Assembly: GCF_015706575.1 (NCBI RefSeq)
Contig: NW_024037062.1
Coordinates: 5,142,811 to 5,206,810, forward strand
Origin: Patiria miniata
Taxonomy: Eukaryota > Echinodermata > Asteroidea > Valvatida > Asterinidae
Direction: 5' to 3'
Length of the DNA stretch: 64,000 nt
Shown here: positions 52,970 through 62,425 of the stretch, piece after piece
Position numbering within the stretch: the first letter of the stretch is position 1
Layout of the letters: each line of letters opens with the position of its first letter
The notes under the pieces: model-generated
Told to the model about the DNA's origin: nothing
Seen by the model: only the letters and a program-made list of their open reading frames with translations
The model's database searches: none
Made by a program: the position numbers and the translations under genes

Positions 52970-53169
52970 ATTGACGAATTTGAACAGCGCCCCCATTGGA
53001 ATATGTACCAGGCCCCCCCCCCCCCCCCCCCCAACTTTGTGATTTTACGGAGGCCAAGTTTTTTTGGGAAAAAACCTGTCTTCATTTCAACACTGATTTG
53101 CTGATTAAAAAAAATCTGCCGGGCCTGACCCTCCCCCCCCCCCAAAAAAAATTCCTAGATCCGCCCCTG
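52970..53169. mobile_element. hAT-like MITE remnant, right half
   Basis: It matches the right half of 35163-35527 (GCCCCCATTG, poly-C, TTT-ACGGAGGCC) and ends TAGATCCGCCCCTG, a variant of that TIR. The left half is missing or unrecognisable. Confidence 0.7.
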
Positions 53170-53990
53170 TAATAATATGGATTTATTTCAATTTCAGTTT
53201 CAATTCTTTATTACCCAGTAAATGACATATCGTACGAGGCACAGCACCTCCATTTAATTAACCTAGCCAGCTTTACCATGCAATTAGATTTTGCCACTTA
53301 AACATGTACACAGATATTGCCACCTATGCATAAAAATATATACACAGTTTTATATCCGCAATAAATGAAGCATATCTCAGAGTTGACGTTTTTGTGGATA
53401 ATTTCCCCTCTCATGTAGTTTTGTAGTTTGAAGCATTTAAATTAGCATGTACGGTTTTCATTTTTTAAAACCACATTGAATTTTGAAGACGTTTAAAACC
53501 TTGAATGTCCTTGCACGATAGAAATGACAGATTTTTGCCATGTTTTAATATTTTGAGCTTTTAATTGCCCGTCAATTTGTCTTCAAGAACAATAGAGGAC
53601 ATCTTTAAGTTTGCAATTAACTATTTCCGCTCTCCGTAAACACGTGGATTCGTCCCTAATCAAATTTCGCGCCAGATAATGGGTGATGATGTAGCCTAAC
53701 CATTTTTCTTGGATTTGTTCTTAATTTGGAAATTCCAATGTAAATCAGTGCTATCAATGATCATCAATTTTAAAAACTTTTTTTGATTAATAACAAAAAC
53801 GAAACCCACCAAAAGTGGGAATAAACACATATTCAACATACTGGTTCAATAGACTGGCTGCTAGCTTGTTAAAACCGAGAAATATCGCGCCCGGCATAAT
53901 ATCAATAGTGCGCCAGCTATACTGAACACCCCCGGGATATAGTGTGACGTCCCACAACTGCTGGATGGGGCTAGCTATGTAATTTTGTAT

Positions 53991-54044
53991 ACGAGTTTAA
54001 TTCTGTGTACGAGTTGGACGAGTTTAATTCTGTGTACGAGTTGG
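53991..54044. repeat. 27-bp tandem repeat, two units
   Basis: ACGAGTTTAATTCTGTG and the rest of the unit occur twice in tandem, followed by diverged GTGTACGAATTG copies to about 54085, just before the LINE. Confidence 0.9.
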
Positions 54045-54124
54045 ACCACGTACGAATTGTCCTGTGTACGAATTGGCCTGTATTCGGCCTATGTACACGT
54101 ATACATTCATGCATGCATACTCGC

Positions 54125-56075
54125 CGTGGCCAAGCTGTGGGCACAGGTGACATCAGGGGCATGTACGAGGGGATAAAGCAAGCCACAGGTCCCTCCATTA
54201 AAAAAAATGGCGCCTCTGAAATCCAAGTCCGGAGAAGTCATCACCGACAGCAGCAAACAGATGGAAAGGTGGGCTGAGCACTACATGGAGTTATATGCCA
54301 CAGAAAACACAGTGTCAGAGGAGGCTCTGAATGGCATCGTAAGCATGTCTGTGATGGAGGAGCTTGACAAGGACCCCACGCAAGGGGAGCTCAGCAAAGC
54401 CATTGACAGCCTCGCTTGCGGCAAGGCCCCGGGTGCTGATGGGATAACTCCTGACATCATCCAACTTGGGAAACCAACCCTTTTGCCACATCTTCACGAC
54501 CTCCTCTGCCTTTGCTGGAATGAAGGAGCCGTCCCCCAGGACATGCGTGACGCCAAAATCGTCACCCTGTACAAGAACAAGGGCGACCGCAGCGACTGTA
54601 ACAACTACCGCGGCATCTCTCTGCTCAGCACTGTGGGGAAGGTCTTCGCACGCGTTGCCCTTATCAGGCTCCAGCTTCTGGCGGAGCGCGTCTACCCTGA
54701 GACACAGTGTGGCTTCAGGGCAGCAAGATCCACGGTGGACATGATCTTCACCCTTCGACAACTGTAGGAGAAATGCCGTGAACAGAGGAGACCTTTGTAT
54801 CTCGCTTTCGTCGACCTCACAAAGGCCTTCGACCTTGTTAGCAGAGATGGTCTCTTCAAGCTGCTTGAAAAGATTGGTTGCCCTCCAAAACTTCTCAGCA
54901 TCGTGACATCATTTCACAACAACATGCAGGGTTCAGTCTGTTGTGATGGAGAAACTTCAGAGGCCTTCCCAATCCGCAGCGGAGTGAAGCAGGGCTGTGT
55001 TCTTGCACCGACCCTCTTCGGAATTTTCTTCTCTCTCCTGCTGTCGTTTGCATTTGGCTCATCCCCTGAAGGTGTCTATCTACACTCAAGAGATGATGGA
55101 AAACTCTTCAACCTTGCCCGCCTGAGGTCCAAGACGAAAGTGACCAGTGTACTCCTGAGGGAAATGCTATTTGCAGATGATGCAGCTCTAGCATCACACA
55201 CAGAGACAGGGCTCCAGCAGTTGGTGGACAGGCTCTCTTATGCATGCAAGGAGTTCGCCCTCACCATCAGCATTAAGAAGACCCATGTCATGGGCCAAGA
55301 AGTCGAAACCCCACCCTCCATCTCTATTGACAACAAGACCCTAGACTGTGTGGGCACCTTCACTTACCTCGGATCAACAGTCGCCAGCAACCTGTCACTT
55401 GACGTAGAACTGAGCACCCGTCTTGCCAGGGCCGCCACAGTGATGGCCAGGCTGGCAAAGAGAGTGTGGTCTAACAAGAACCTAACTGTGCGCACAAAAC
55501 TCCAGGTCTACCAAGCATGCGTCATCAGCACTCTGCTATACAGCAGTGAGGCCTGGACCACCTACACCAGACAAGAAAAACGGCTGAACAGCTTCCACCT
55601 GCGCTGCCTACGCCGCATCCTTGGCATCACATGGCAGGACAAAGTCCCCAACACGGAAGTCTTGGAACGTGTCCACTACACCAGCATGTTCGCCATGAAT
55701 TGAGCCAGCGCCGCCTCAGATGGCTCGGTCACGTCCACAGGATGGACTCCGGTCGTCTCCCAAGGGCCATCCTGTATGGCGAGCTTTCGTCAGGCTCCAG
55801 GCCAATTGGTCGTCCGAACCTACGCTTCAAGGACGTCTGTAAACGCGACATGAGGCAGGCTGGCATAGACCCCAACAGCTGGGAGGAAGCCGCCAAGGAT
55901 CGCAGTGCTTGGAGGCAGACAGTCGCCGCAGGGATCCACCGCGCTGAGGAGAGGCGCACCTCCTTGCTGCAGGAGAAGAGGCAGAGGAGGAAATTGCGAG
56001 TAGCAGCCCCCACCCCTGAGTCAGTCCCCTCTCCTTTCGTCTGCGCTAACTTATTTGTAAAAAAAAAAAAAAGTC
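54125..56075 (+). mobile_element. LINE (non-LTR retrotransposon), 5'-truncated and decayed
   Basis: It encodes a reverse transcriptase with the fingers motif APGADGI, KNKGDRSDCNNYRGISLL, FVDLTKAFD, SGVKQGC and catalytic FADDAA, followed by a C-terminal RRLRWLGHVHRM region. There is no endonuclease domain, so it is truncated at the 5' end. An in-frame TAG lies at 54765-54767, and frame changes occur near 54200 and 55700. It ends in a poly-A run (about 56059-56072). The layout is that of APE-type LINEs; the clade is not assigned. It is not likely to be active. Confidence 0.93.
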
Positions 56076-56642
56076 AAATATCAGCCAGATAATTTTATAA
56101 GCATGAATAAAATTGTTAGTTATATGTTTTTTACCCTCGCAAATCTTTTTTTTTTGGTTGCTATCATGCTTCAAATTCAAAATGGGGGCCAATGTAGTGG
56201 CCCATATGGGCGCCTTATTGGGAAATAGAAAAACGTCATTTACCAGCCATATACATGTAATGTAGCCATGTGCTCTCTAGGAGGTAGAATTTCCTGCATG
56301 GGTACATCTAATTCTACCTCCATGATCTGACTTCTTCCACTGCGCTGCCCTGTACCGGCCTTTTGAGTATGATCCTCAGCCGATATGTTTGCCGCTCTCG
56401 GCCGGTACAAGGCCGGTCTTGCTCCAGTATTTCAACGGCAATTCACTCACTGAACGAACAACCTACTGGTATGCAGCCTGTCAGCCTCCAAAGTTAAACA
56501 AAGAGTTCTAAGCGGATTAGTGTCTATTGTGTAAACATGGTGTAAACAAGCTTCTAGACTCTATTTTTCCCATAGATGGATGGCTGGCATATATTTATTC
56601 ATTACATTTCGTTTTAGCGCATAACCTAAGAGTTTGGTTTCT
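56076..56642. other. Sequence between LINE and Penelope-like frame
   Basis: No gene was recognised. The 5' region of the Penelope-like element must begin somewhere here, but no terminal repeat could be paired with the 3' side. Confidence 0.5.
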
Positions 56643-58826
56643 ATGAAAGTAAAATTTACCAAAAGAAAAAGGAAAAAAAAACTTCTCTCCAAGGGCCTCA
56701 ATTTTTGTCCCGCTCCCCGTTCTGTGAACCAGGTTCAGCTCAGCCAAGATCTCACGGAATACTACCGTAGAATCCGTCTGCGTGAGTTTTTCCTGGACAG
56801 TGAACCGTGCGAGCCAGAGCCTTTTCGAGTCAAGAGTTCATGGGTACCCCCCAAGAATCGTGTGCCAGCCATAGAGACATACGTTCAAGTTATCAATTCC
56901 CAAGTCACTAACCCGGACAACTTCCCCCACAGGACTCATGATAATCTCCCCAGAGAGGAGCGCCTGGCTCTCAACTCCTTGCGCTCTCGCACCGACATCA
57001 TCATCAAGCCAGCAGATAAAGGTTCAGCTGTGGTCATCATGGATCGTCAGCAGTACATTGATGAGGCCCATCGCCAGTTGGATAATCGCACTAACTATAC
57101 CCGCCTTGACTCTGACCCCGCAGGCACTTTCTGTCGAGATATACAACAGGTACTTGACGATATGCGATCACGTGACCAGTTGTCCAAGAAAACTCACAAA
57201 TTTCTTTCTCCCTGTGATTGTAGGACTGCCAGATTTTACCTTCTACCCAAGATTCACAAGGCTGGCAACCCCGGTAGACCCATCATCTCCGGTAATGGCT
57301 CACCCACGGAACGCATCTCCCTGTTCATTGACAGTTTTCTCAAACCCCTTGTCCCACAGATTTCGTCATACATTCACGACACCCCAGACTTCCTACGCAA
57401 GCTTGAAGGAATCAAGGACCAGATTCCCAGCACAGCCATCATTGGGACTTTCGACGTCTCATCTCTGTACACCAACATCCCACATGAGGAGGGTGTTCGT
57501 GCTTGCTCCTTGGCTCTGGCCAAGGCAGGACACACGACTCCTCCCATCAGTGATGTTGGCACCCTCATGAGACTTATACTAACGAAGAACAATTTTTCCT
57601 TCCTTGGTGAACACTATCTACAGGTACACGGCACTGCAATGGGCACTCGCATGGCCCCGTCGATGGCTTGCCTCTTCATGGGCGACCTCGAAGAACGCAT
57701 TCTTGCCTCGGCCCCATGTCGCCCTTGGATCTGGTGGAGATATATTGATGATGTTTTTTTCATCTGGACCAGTGATGAGGACAGTCTCTTGACCTTCACT
57801 AACCACATCAATTCCTTCCACAGAACCATCAAATTCACATCGGAGTTCTCGGCTCACCAAACCCACTTTCTGGATGTCACCATCCGCAAGCAAGGCAACT
57901 CACTAACCACTGACCTGTATTCCAAACCCACAGACACCCACCAGTACCTCCACTCCTCCAGCTGTCACCCCAGGCACTGCAAAACTGGCATAGCGTTTAG
58001 CCAGGCACTCAGACTCAGAAGAATTTGTTCTAATGATTCCGATTTCTCCCGCCATACACAGATACTGAGGAACAACTTGGTGGCCAGGGGTCACAGCTCT
58101 CGCCAAGTTCATCGTGCCATTGCCAGAGCTAAAGCTATCCCCAGAAATCTAGCTCTCACGGGAAAGGCCCCTGATGCCATGGCCAAACCCATGATTCCCT
58201 TGGTTACCACGTTTCACCCCAATCTCCCTCCCCTTCGCAAAATCACTAATGACAATCATCATATCCTCCATACTTCAGATCGCCTTGCCCGCGCCATCCC
58301 CAACGGCCCCACATTGGCTTACAGGCGTCCTCGAAATCTACGGGACTTGATTGTTCGAGCTGAAGTCCCTTCCTTAGATGCATCCCCTCCCACCCAGCAT
58401 GGTACTTTCAAGTGCAGTTCCAGATGTGTTGTCTGCCAGATTCATATCCAGGAGTCTGACTCCTTTTCTGGCCACTCTTCTGTCACTACCCACAGAACCA
58501 TTGGTAACATCACTTGTAACACCTCTAATGTCATATATCTCATTTCTTGCAGGGTCTGTGGAGTGCAGTATGTAGGTGAGACTAAGAATACGCTCAAGAA
58601 GCGTTTCTATGCCCACCGGTCAACGGTCAACACCAAGAAACTAGACACCCCTGTTGGTCATCACTTCAACCTGCCTAACCACTCCATTTCTGATATGATT
58701 TTGCAGGGCATTGAATCTCTTGGCCATCGCAAGGACTCAGTTCGCCTCAGCAGAGAGAAAGTGTGGATGAATCGTCTTCGAACTATTCAACCACATGGTC
58801 TCAACATCCAACTTGGAAACGACTAA
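56643..58826 (+). CDS. Penelope-like reverse transcriptase with GIY-YIG endonuclease
   Basis: The frame of 727 codons starts at the first in-frame ATG (56643) and ends TAA. It opens with a basic KRKRKKK stretch and L-S-K-G-L-N-F-C-P, as in other Penelope proteins. Visible motifs are KPADKGSAVVIMD, RFYLLPKIHK, GRPIISG, GTFDVSSLYTNIP (motif A), HGTAMGTRMAPS and catalytic YIDD (about 57741-57752). The GIY-YIG domain follows: IYLI about 58533, QYVGET about 58566, and K-K-R-F-Y-A-H. A CxxxCxxC cluster just before it may bind zinc. Family proteins copy RNA at nicked target DNA. All key residues I can check are present. Confidence 0.95.
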   Translation: MKVKFTKRKRKKKLLSKGLNFCPAPRSVNQVQLSQDLTEYYRRIRLREFFLDSEPCEPEPFRVKSSWVPPKNRVPAIETYVQVINSQVTNPDNFPHRTHDNLPREERLALNSLRSRTDIIIKPADKGSAVVIMDRQQYIDEAHRQLDNRTNYTRLDSDPAGTFCRDIQQVLDDMRSRDQLSKKTHKFLSPCDCRTARFYLLPKIHKAGNPGRPIISGNGSPTERISLFIDSFLKPLVPQISSYIHDTPDFLRKLEGIKDQIPSTAIIGTFDVSSLYTNIPHEEGVRACSLALAKAGHTTPPISDVGTLMRLILTKNNFSFLGEHYLQVHGTAMGTRMAPSMACLFMGDLEERILASAPCRPWIWWRYIDDVFFIWTSDEDSLLTFTNHINSFHRTIKFTSEFSAHQTHFLDVTIRKQGNSLTTDLYSKPTDTHQYLHSSSCHPRHCKTGIAFSQALRLRRICSNDSDFSRHTQILRNNLVARGHSSRQVHRAIARAKAIPRNLALTGKAPDAMAKPMIPLVTTFHPNLPPLRKITNDNHHILHTSDRLARAIPNGPTLAYRRPRNLRDLIVRAEVPSLDASPPTQHGTFKCSSRCVVCQIHIQESDSFSGHSSVTTHRTIGNITCNTSNVIYLISCRVCGVQYVGETKNTLKKRFYAHRSTVNTKKLDTPVGHHFNLPNHSISDMILQGIESLGHRKDSVRLSREKVWMNRLRTIQPHGLNIQLGND

Positions 58827-59215
58827 TCCTTTTCTTCCTCCATTGTCTTCTGTTACAGATAATCCACCTGGTCTTCCTTGTTTGTGTTTACCCATCTTCC
58901 CCCATCTTTCATACCTTTCCACCTCCATACTGTTCCCCCCCCCCCCCCACATCATCCCTTCACTCTCACACTCTTTTGTCCGTTCCCACTCCCTGTGACC
59001 TTTGATCCTTCCCCTTTCTGGTCCCTCCCCTGTTTACACAAGACCCCTTGTGGTTTGCCATCTCCCTTTGTTTCTTTGCTCTCTCATCCACCCTCCCCTG
59101 CATCTTTCCACACCTTTCACACCTAATCCTCCTTTTGTGTTTCTTCTTTCAGCCCTGCATGTTTGTGTGCACCCCCATGTTAATGTATGTACCTCTGTCA
59201 TTTCTGTTTTAGCCT

Positions 59216-59243
59216 CTGAAGAAGAACTTGCTAAGTTCGCAAC
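59216..59243 (+). other. Hammerhead-ribozyme-like motif in 3' region of the Penelope-like element
   Basis: CTGAAGA (59216-59222, hammerhead CUGANGA) is followed by a perfect stem GAACTT-GCT-AAGTTC (59224-59238) and GCAAC where the hammerhead has GAAA. Flanking CCT and AGG could pair. Penelope-like elements are known to carry hammerhead motifs; the C in place of A may weaken cleavage. Confidence 0.5.
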
Positions 59244-59285
59244 GTCAGGCCACATTAATTTTAAGAAAAGAAAAAGGAGAAAGTA

Positions 59286-61170
59286 ACCCCTAATTATAAC
59301 CATTCGCCTGTAACTGACTCCCGAGGAAAGTGGCCAGTTAATCTCTATAGCAGTTCCGCCCTTAAGGCCTTTTGTTGACCGTGGAGGATTAAGCAGATTA
59401 AATACCCCTCATTGTTGGGTCCCAGATGCTGGACCTGCAATTATCAGGCATGAACTCAATATGTCACCTGGGTGGGTGGGTGCCTCAGCCAGAGTCTGGC
59501 TGGTTGCTCGCCAGTTTGAAGAGGATTAAACTAACCGGCCGAGCTACCGGCTGGCCTGTACTTAAGCCGGCCGGTGATGGAAGCTCGGCCTTACTACGGT
59601 CACTTAGACCACCATCTTGAATTTGGAACATGTTCGCAAGTAAGACAAATCCAGATATGCAATGAAGTCTCAAGTACATAATCTCGGCAGTTTTCATTCA
59701 TACACATCATTTACATCTATGGCCGATATATGGCTATTCAAATTTGACCGTTTCTGGCAGCCATATTGGCAGCCATCTTAAATTTGGTTCATGGTAGCAA
59801 AACGAAAGATTGCTTAAATAAAATTTGTAAGGGTTAAGAGCATGTATTTAATTTTTATATGTATGCATTTATCATATTATTTGGCTAATATATATCATTT
59901 TTCTCACATTTGACCGCTTTTCGAGGCCATATTTGCGGCCACATTTGCCGCCATCTTGATTATTTTTGAGGGGGGGGGGGGTTTGCGGGGGAGGGGGGGG
60001 GGGGGGGGGGTGTGCACGGGGGGTCCCCATACATACTCCCCTAATAGGAGTTTTTCTAGTTTAGAATAAAGTGTACATTATTTTGTTTCTGCTCTATTTT
60101 TTTTTCCGTCTTCGTCGTAAATGTGAGTTTTGTATCCAGCCTAGCTCTAGCTCTATATGCTTTAAGAGACAACGTAACGTTAGGCGATAACTAAAAGATT
60201 GTCTTGGAGTTCAGTGACCTGTAACGTGGTACTCGCACTGGTCTTGTTTCGTGCCAGCATCCGGGGCGCTGGCCACACGTCCAAGTATGATAGCCACTCG
60301 GGCCTTGACTAAAGGCACCCTCAGTGGGGGAGTCCATGGAGACTGTCTCTTCTCAGGGATCTACTCCAGACTTTGAATCTGCTGGGCCGTCCCACAGTGG
60401 GCCAGAATCGCCTCAAAGTGTGTCAAAATTCAAATTTAGTGAATACCACATTTTCAACTTTTTAAACTTGTTTTGGGAAGAAAACATCCTAAAGAATATT
60501 TATTTTGTTGTAAGTGTTGATAGTGTCTCATACCCCTGTAAACATAAAAAGTGCGAAATCTGCTCTTAAAATGATAAAAGTGGCAACTTTGAAAAACGTG
60601 TTTTGATTTATATGAAGGAGAAAGTCAACTTGTTACTGCCTGCAGTTCTTACCTATTTGGTTCTTACCAAATTAGAAAATGAAATATTCAAAATGTTAAA
60701 CAAATTTACTGTTTGGAAATTATGATCAGTAAATTTGACCAAAAAACACCAAAAAGTGAATTTGTTAAATAAAATTTGACTGATAGTTAGGATTCCCGCC
60801 GATTCCTGCCAACGTTACCACCCACGCATACGCTTTACAGAGATGCCAAGTTTTTTGCCAAGGCCCAAGGGCAGCTCCAAGCACTATTTGACTCGGAGCA
60901 CCACCGTCTCAATCATCAATGCAATATATGACCTATTTTCGATAGGCCGAACTGAAAATTTATTAAGAAAGTGCCAGGAAACTTCATATCACCACAAAGC
61001 TTAGTACATGTATGTTCATTCATTGTATGACGCGCCAATTAAGTCCACAAAAAGATTGTCCATGCATGCACCGTTCTTTCTTCGCTTGCACTCACAGAAG
61101 AAGGAACGGCTAATCCTCCCCTGTTGCACTGACTCAGGGGAAGACATGTTGACAGCAAAACTACCCATCA
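59286..61170. other. Intergenic region
   Basis: No gene was supported. It contains long G runs (about 59968-60010). A short open frame at 60324-60569 (ETVSSQGSTPDFES...) has protein-like composition but no known domain or splice support. Confidence 0.5.
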
Positions 61171-61854
61171 AATTACTTACATAATGTTGCACACTGTGCT
61201 GTGTCTAACCCAAGTATTATTTACAAAATCGTAATGGCGGGAGTAAAATATCATTAATGAACCATGGGGTATTTTATCCGCTTCGAAAATTGGAGAAGGA
61301 ATGGAGGAGGAGGGGAAGGTGGCGGAGAATTAAAATCTGTGAGGTAAAATTGACTATACAAGTTGTTTCTTCAGTGACTGCATAGCAATTTTTCCTTCCC
61401 GCCTAAACTTTCTACCTCTAGAATGTAAATAACCAACCCTACTTCTCATTGGCCCATAGCCAGGCCTTGTCAAGTGTCGCAGAACAAGGTCTCTTATTGC
61501 TATTGTGGCAGGCGAAATTGCTCATCGTATTGTCGAACCCTGGAAACTGGCGGACAGCAAGCCTAACAGTTTCGGCGTACTTTAACAATTCGGGGGCACG
61601 CTGCGGATGTTTTTGCACAAAAATGGCCATAAAGGTATGGAAAGAGGAGTCCCACTTATCAAATGTGTCGATCTTTTTGCGCTGCAGGGCAGAGGATTTG
61701 CGGACAACCTTTTGGTTGCCCTCAACTACAAGGGCGAATTCCTCGTCCTCTGCCCGAGCAATGGCGGCTGCTGCAGGCTCCTGCCATTACGATTGTATTT
61801 GTAAATATTACTTAGGTTAGACACAGCACAGTGTGCAACATTATGTAAGTAATT
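61171..61854. repeat. Inverted-repeat structure with arms of about 72 bp
   Basis: Left arm 61171-61240 (starting AATTACTTACATAATG) and right arm 61782-61854 are inverted copies with a few mismatches, sharing GCACACTGTGCTGTGTC. The enclosed segment reads like protein on the minus strand. Confidence 0.8.
61439..61790 (-). mobile_element. Fossil fragment, possibly DIRS-like retroelement protein
   Basis: The minus strand reads a protein-like segment with KKIDTFDKWDSSFHTFM and HPQRAPELLKYAETV. This pattern (W-x-x-x-F...ELL-x-Y) resembles the N-terminal protein of DIRS-type tyrosine-recombinase elements. Only a fragment is present; it looks old. The family call is tentative. Confidence 0.35.
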
Positions 61855-62292
61855 GGTTAAAATTTGTGGCTGTTGATTGGCTATTCTCCTGTTTACAGGA
61901 TCCCACTTTTGTCACAAAATTGTCTATGGGTTTTCATGTACAAAGTTCTCCATAAGATTTATCCAGTACCATCATAAATTGGTACGTTTGGCGTTCTTCC
62001 ACTGGCGCGTGTGTAATTGCAAGCCGTAGCCAAGACAGTCATTTGGATACGGCCAAAATTTTACTCAAGAAAAGAGGCAGAATGGCGGGTGCATTGTGTG
62101 GCATTGTGGGTAGGCTATTGTGTGAACTCATAGCGAATGAATTGCACCCTATAGGGATTGGCAGCAGACAGTGTGGTGGTGGACGGTGTCAAAATGACAG
62201 AACGTTTTACTGCATTATCAACCCTAACCTTTTCTGCCCAGCCAGCACCCAAGTTTGCTTGATTTAGACTAAATATGTTTACCAAATACCAG
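61855..62292. other. Sequence before the lone HYR exon
   Basis: No CCP or HYR exon was found here. An open frame at 62043-62267 is Cys-bearing but lacks CCP or EGF spacing. Confidence 0.5.
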
Positions 62293-62425
62293 ACACCACC
62301 CCGCCGTCTTTTGGTTCAACATGCCCGGGACCCGTCACCTACACCACTAGCGAGGCAGACGGCCGTCGTGTAGTCACCTACAGTACCCCTCGGGCCACCG
62401 ACGACCGGGGAACAGTCACCGTCAG
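62293..62425 (+). CDS. Lone HYR half-exon of a second gene (partial)
   Basis: The exon has 133 nt, phase 1 to 2, with acceptor aataccag and donor GTCAG/gtaacg. It reads TTPPSFGSTCPGP to DRGTVTV with V-T-Y-S-T-P-R-A-T-D-D, the HYR first-half pattern. It has the same phases and break point as exon 10. The matching second half is not in the window, so the gene would run past the right edge, or this is an isolated fragment. GC content is higher than in exon 10. Confidence 0.75.

Larger units (their letters stand above)
52011..54124. other. Intergenic repeats
   Basis: It holds a poly-C run (about 52314-52331), a perfect 11-bp-stem hairpin (52941-52968), a MITE right half (52970-53169) and a 27-bp tandem repeat (53991-54044). 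No gene was recognised. Confidence 0.65.
56600..59285 (+). mobile_element. Penelope-like element, coding part apparently whole
   Basis: It is a reverse transcriptase plus GIY-YIG retroelement: one long frame, then a C/T-rich 3' region and a hammerhead-like motif at 59216-59243. Outer ends and target duplication were not found, so limits are approximate. It lies directly after the LINE. Confidence 0.88.

Noticed and set aside
60324-60569. Possible first exon of a new gene (ETVSSQGSTPDFES)
   Set aside because: No clear donor in phase with a following exon and no domain; left as unassigned.
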